A stretch of 64,000 nt of DNA from positions 1 through 64,000 of the forward strand of contig NZ_SNYL01000011.1 in the NCBI RefSeq assembly GCF_004363315.1, written 5' to 3'. Shown piece by piece: positions 61,824 through 64,000 of this stretch; positions within the stretch are counted from its first letter, which is position 1; each line of letters opens with the position of its first letter. The position numbers and the translations under genes are program-made. Under the pieces are notes generated by a model. That model was given only the letters and a program-made list of their open reading frames with translations, was not told the DNA's origin and ran no database searches. The stretch is from Tepidicella xavieri (GTDB lineage: Bacteria > Pseudomonadota > Gammaproteobacteria > Burkholderiales > Burkholderiaceae_C).

Positions 61824-62177
61824 TCAACCCCACATCGCCAGCGCCACACCGCCCAGCAGCAGCGCCATGCACGCCCCGCCCAGCCAGCGGGTGCGCCAGC
61901 GCAGCACCTCCACCGCCTGCACCAGCCGGCTGTTTTGCTCGGCCAGTTCGGCAGCGGTTTGCGCCAGCTGCGCCATGTCGGCCTGCAACTGGTGGTGAGC
62001 GGCTTCCAGCGCTTGCAGCCGTTGCGGTAGGCTGTCCGCGCCCGCGCTGGCTGCTGGGGCGGCCTGGGCTTTCTGCTTGTCCAGCAGCCGCCGGGCGCCC
62101 TTGAGCACCTTGGGGGCATGCTCGATCACGTCTCCCCAAGGGATTACTTTGAGCGCCATCATCCACGGAAAAGCCAT
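61824..62177 (-). CDS. Small coiled-coil protein with a C-terminal membrane anchor
   Basis: The 117-residue protein has a coiled coil (about residues 45-90, heptads of Leu/Ala/Gln) and a C-terminal hydrophobic helix (about 97-116), consistent with a tail-anchored membrane protein. I recognise no family. The ATG at 62177 has GGAGA 6 bases upstream. It is divergent from the thioesterase gene across 83 bases. Confidence 0.7.
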   Translation of the reverse strand: MAFPWMMALKVIPWGDVIEHAPKVLKGARRLLDKQKAQAAPAASAGADSLPQRLQALEAAHHQLQADMAQLAQTAAELAEQNSRLVQAVEVLRWRTRWLGGACMALLLGGVALAMWG

Positions 62178-62260
62178 CGTCGGTCTCCAAATGCTTGCTG
62201 TCTGATGCCAGTGTAGGGGGCTTGGTTCACACGCCGCGCACAGGCGGTTACAGTCGGAGG

Positions 62261-62683
62261 ATGGAAACCCCAACCCCCTTTGACGTGAACACGGTCCAGC
62301 AGTTGCTGGCCGACTGGTTTGCCCCTTGGGTGCAGGCGCTCGGTCTGCGGGCCGAGTCTTGCGCCGATGGCGAAGTCACGCTGCGGCTGCCGTTTTCGGA
62401 GCGGTTGACGCGCATCGGCGGCATGGTTTGCGGCCAGGCGCTGATGTCGGCGGCAGACACGGCCATGGCGCTGGCCATTGCCTCGCGCCTCGGGGTGCGC
62501 CAACCCATGACGACGGTGCAGCTCAGCACCAGCTTCCTCAAACCGCTGGTGGGTCAGGATGCACTGGTGCAGGCGCGCATCGTGCGGGCGGGCAAGAGCC
62601 TGGTGTTCGGCGAGATCGACATCGTGGCCGCTGGCGATGGCAAGAGCGTTTGCCGCGTCAGCACCACGTATGCCTTGCTCTGA
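62261..62683 (+). CDS. PaaI-family hotdog thioesterase
   Basis: The 140-residue hotdog protein has the core RIGGMVCGQALMSAADTAM and the PMTTVQLSTSFLKPL strand of phenylacetate/acyl-CoA thioesterases. It is a different subgroup from the one at 18475, with low similarity. GGAGG abuts the ATG with no spacing, which is unusual. No other suitable start lies nearby, so expression may be low or the message leaderless. The acyl substrate is unknown. Confidence 0.85.
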   Translation: METPTPFDVNTVQQLLADWFAPWVQALGLRAESCADGEVTLRLPFSERLTRIGGMVCGQALMSAADTAMALAIASRLGVRQPMTTVQLSTSFLKPLVGQDALVQARIVRAGKSLVFGEIDIVAAGDGKSVCRVSTTYALL

Positions 62684-62695
62684 TGCTTGGCCGTC

Positions 62696-64000
62696 TCAGT
62701 CGCTGACCTCGCTGAACGTGCCGCGGTGGGTGAAGAAGATGCCCATGCGCACGGGCGGACCTTCGCTGAACAGCCGGCGGTAGCGGGCGAGCTGCTCGCG
62801 GTAGACGGTGGCATCGGCGTCGTCGTCGCGCGTGGTCTTGTAGTCGATGATCCAGCGGATGCCCTCGGCGATGAAGGTGCGGTCGATGACGTGGGTGCGT
62901 GCCTGGCCATCGTTCCAGGTGGTGATGGCCCATTCGCTGGCGGCCTCATCGTGCGGCGCCAGCACCCACCGCCCCTGTGGCGAGCGCAGCGTGGTCAGCA
63001 ATTGGTCCGCCGCCTCGTCGGCCGCCTGCCGGGCGGCGGCGGCTCCGTGGCCCTGGGCTTGGAGCCACAGCCGCATCGCCGGCCGCAACGCCTCCACCCG
63101 CTCGGGCGGCCAGTGGTCCACGCCGTCGAGGGCGATAATTTCCAGGTAGCGGTGCACCAGCCGGCCCAGGTCGCTGGCCAGGGCGGGCTGGCCAGTGCCC
63201 GTGGCGCGGGTGTCGCCCCCGGTGGCGGGGGGCGGCGCATCGCGGCCGGTAGCCGGCAGCGACGCGGGCGGCGCGGCCTGCCAGGCCGGTGGCCAGCCCA
63301 CTTGGGCCAGACGCTCCAGGCGGTGGGCATACCCGCTCAGAGGCAGCGCGGGTGGGGCAGATGGGTTGGCTTCGACAGAGCCCGGGGCGTCTGCCTGGGC
63401 GATGAAGTGGGGTTCGGCCACGTGCCAGAGCAGGCCGAGCAGGCTGCCCGAGGGGGGCGACAGCAGCCCGTTGGCCGCCCGGGGGCTGCGCTGGACCGTG
63501 CCCAGCAGGTGCAGTTGGCGCCGGGCGCGGGTCACGGCCACGTAGAGCAGTCGGCGGGCTTCGTGCAGGTGCCGTTCGGCCTCGAAGGCCTGCAGAAAGG
63601 CAAACCGGCTCGGGGTGGCGGCGTCATGGTCGCGACGGGTGGGGGGCGCGGCCACCACCAGCCGCTCCTGGCCGTGTTCGTCCAGCACCTCGTCCCACAG
63701 CAGCAGGGGGCGATCGGTGGTGGCAGGCTTGCCGTGCAGGCCGGGCAGGATCACGGTGTCGAATTCCAACCCTTTGGATTTGTGGATGGTCATGAGCTGC
63801 AGCCGCTCGCCGGCCTGGGGATCTGGTGCCGCAAACAGCTTGGCCACTTCCTGGGGCAGCAGGTGCAGGTCGATCGTGCCTTGGCGCTCGCAGCGGTCGA
63901 GCGTCTCAAAAAAGGCTTGCGCGTCGAGCCATTCGGCGGGTTGCTTGAGGCACCACGGCCCCCCGAGAGCCTGCCACACGCCCTCAATCCAGCGCCGGGG
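62696..64000 (-). CDS. AddA/UvrD-type helicase-nuclease, C-terminal part (cut by window edge)
   Basis: The frame is open to the window end, so the N-terminal ATPase motifs are outside. Visible are helicase motif V/VI blocks LMTIHKSKGLEFDTVILPG and RRLLYVAVTRARRQLHL. A PD-(D/E)xK nuclease end follows, with the catalytic block RWIIDYKT and a YREQLARYRRL helix. This layout fits AddA/RecB-like enzymes that process double-strand breaks. A low-complexity Pro/Ala/Gly stretch (about 63180-63290) separates the two. A partner nuclease (AddB-like) would be expected upstream on the reverse strand, beyond the window. Confidence 0.88.
   Translation of the reverse strand, partial: PRRWIEGVWQALGGPWCLKQPAEWLDAQAFFETLDRCERQGTIDLHLLPQEVAKLFAAPDPQAGERLQLMTIHKSKGLEFDTVILPGLHGKPATTDRPLLLWDEVLDEHGQERLVVAAPPTRRDHDAATPSRFAFLQAFEAERHLHEARRLLYVAVTRARRQLHLLGTVQRSPRAANGLLSPPSGSLLGLLWHVAEPHFIAQADAPGSVEANPSAPPALPLSGYAHRLERLAQVGWPPAWQAAPPASLPATGRDAPPPATGGDTRATGTGQPALASDLGRLVHRYLEIIALDGVDHWPPERVEALRPAMRLWLQAQGHGAAAARQAADEAADQLLTTLRSPQGRWVLAPHDEAASEWAITTWNDGQARTHVIDRTFIAEGIRWIIDYKTTRDDDADATVYREQLARYRRLFSEGPPVRMGIFFTHRGTFSEVSD

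Noticed and set aside
63180-63290. GC-rich inverted repeats in the helicase-nuclease linker as a further copy of the uvrA palindromes
   Set aside because: Arms are only about nine bases and the loop lacks either conserved loop core; it is an ordinary Pro/Ala/Gly linker.

Overview
The window is GC-rich, densely coded bacterial chromosome that reads as a betaproteobacterium of the order Burkholderiales, most likely a Comamonadaceae-type genus. The pointers are the LiuR/isovaleryl-CoA dehydrogenase cluster with an embedded aceK, a tandem UvrA of more than 1900 residues, a type-2 ArgC, and paired DUF2325-type genes behind a Fur box. No rRNA, tRNA, CRISPR array, insertion sequence or phage gene is visible. 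No gene-free stretch exceeds 300 bases.

Layout. 0.1-4.4 kb: an EamA exporter, sucCD (reverse strand) and argC. 4.4-8.3 kb (reverse): fadD, a diguanylate cyclase and a metallo-hydrolase. 8.4-17.9 kb (forward): a lipase-like hydrolase running in frame into a GNAT acetyltransferase, then corC-lnt, glyQS, gmhB, an acyltransferase and a YgjP-type metallopeptidase. 17.9-25.9 kb: the first leucine/isovalerate block, with liuR, two LiuR operators, a thioesterase, liuA, aceK, a thiolase, a chemoreceptor and a second acyl-CoA dehydrogenase. 25.9-32.6 kb: a DUF4197 protein and an ion-transport run (trkA, trkH, ACR3-like permease, CPA2 antiporter). 32.7-34.8 kb: a Fur-box promoter followed by three small genes of unknown function. 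35.0-37.6 kb: two convergent HD-GYP-type genes. 37.7-46.1 kb: an AraC regulator divergent from liuB-liuC-liuD, then a reductase, a DUF4160/DUF2442 pair and HMG-CoA lyase. 46.1-49.4 kb: a LysE exporter, a YbaK-like deacylase, a DUF1289 protein and a 7TM diguanylate cyclase. 49.4-54.6 kb: a two-gene NAD-linked formate dehydrogenase and a universal stress protein. 54.7-61.4 kb: one 2244-residue tandem UvrA. 61.4-64 kb: three small genes and the 3' part of an AddA/UvrD-type helicase-nuclease cut by the window edge.

The genes connect in a few ways. Together liuA, liuBD, liuC and HMG-CoA lyase give the complete route from isovaleryl-CoA to acetoacetate and acetyl-CoA. It is split over two loci about 18 kb apart with apparently different regulators (LiuR operators at one, a divergent AraC gene at the other). 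SucCD, AceK and FadD tie into the TCA/glyoxylate and fatty-acid pathways.

The most unusual feature is inside uvrA. Three in-frame insertions of about 80-95 codons sit in linkers, each built from two long hairpins in opposite orientation. The hairpin loops are conserved between copies, whereas the stems differ but remain self-complementary. They resemble a coding palindromic repeat family, comparable in behaviour to Rickettsia palindromic elements. The second point of interest is the iron-regulated DUF2325 gene set.
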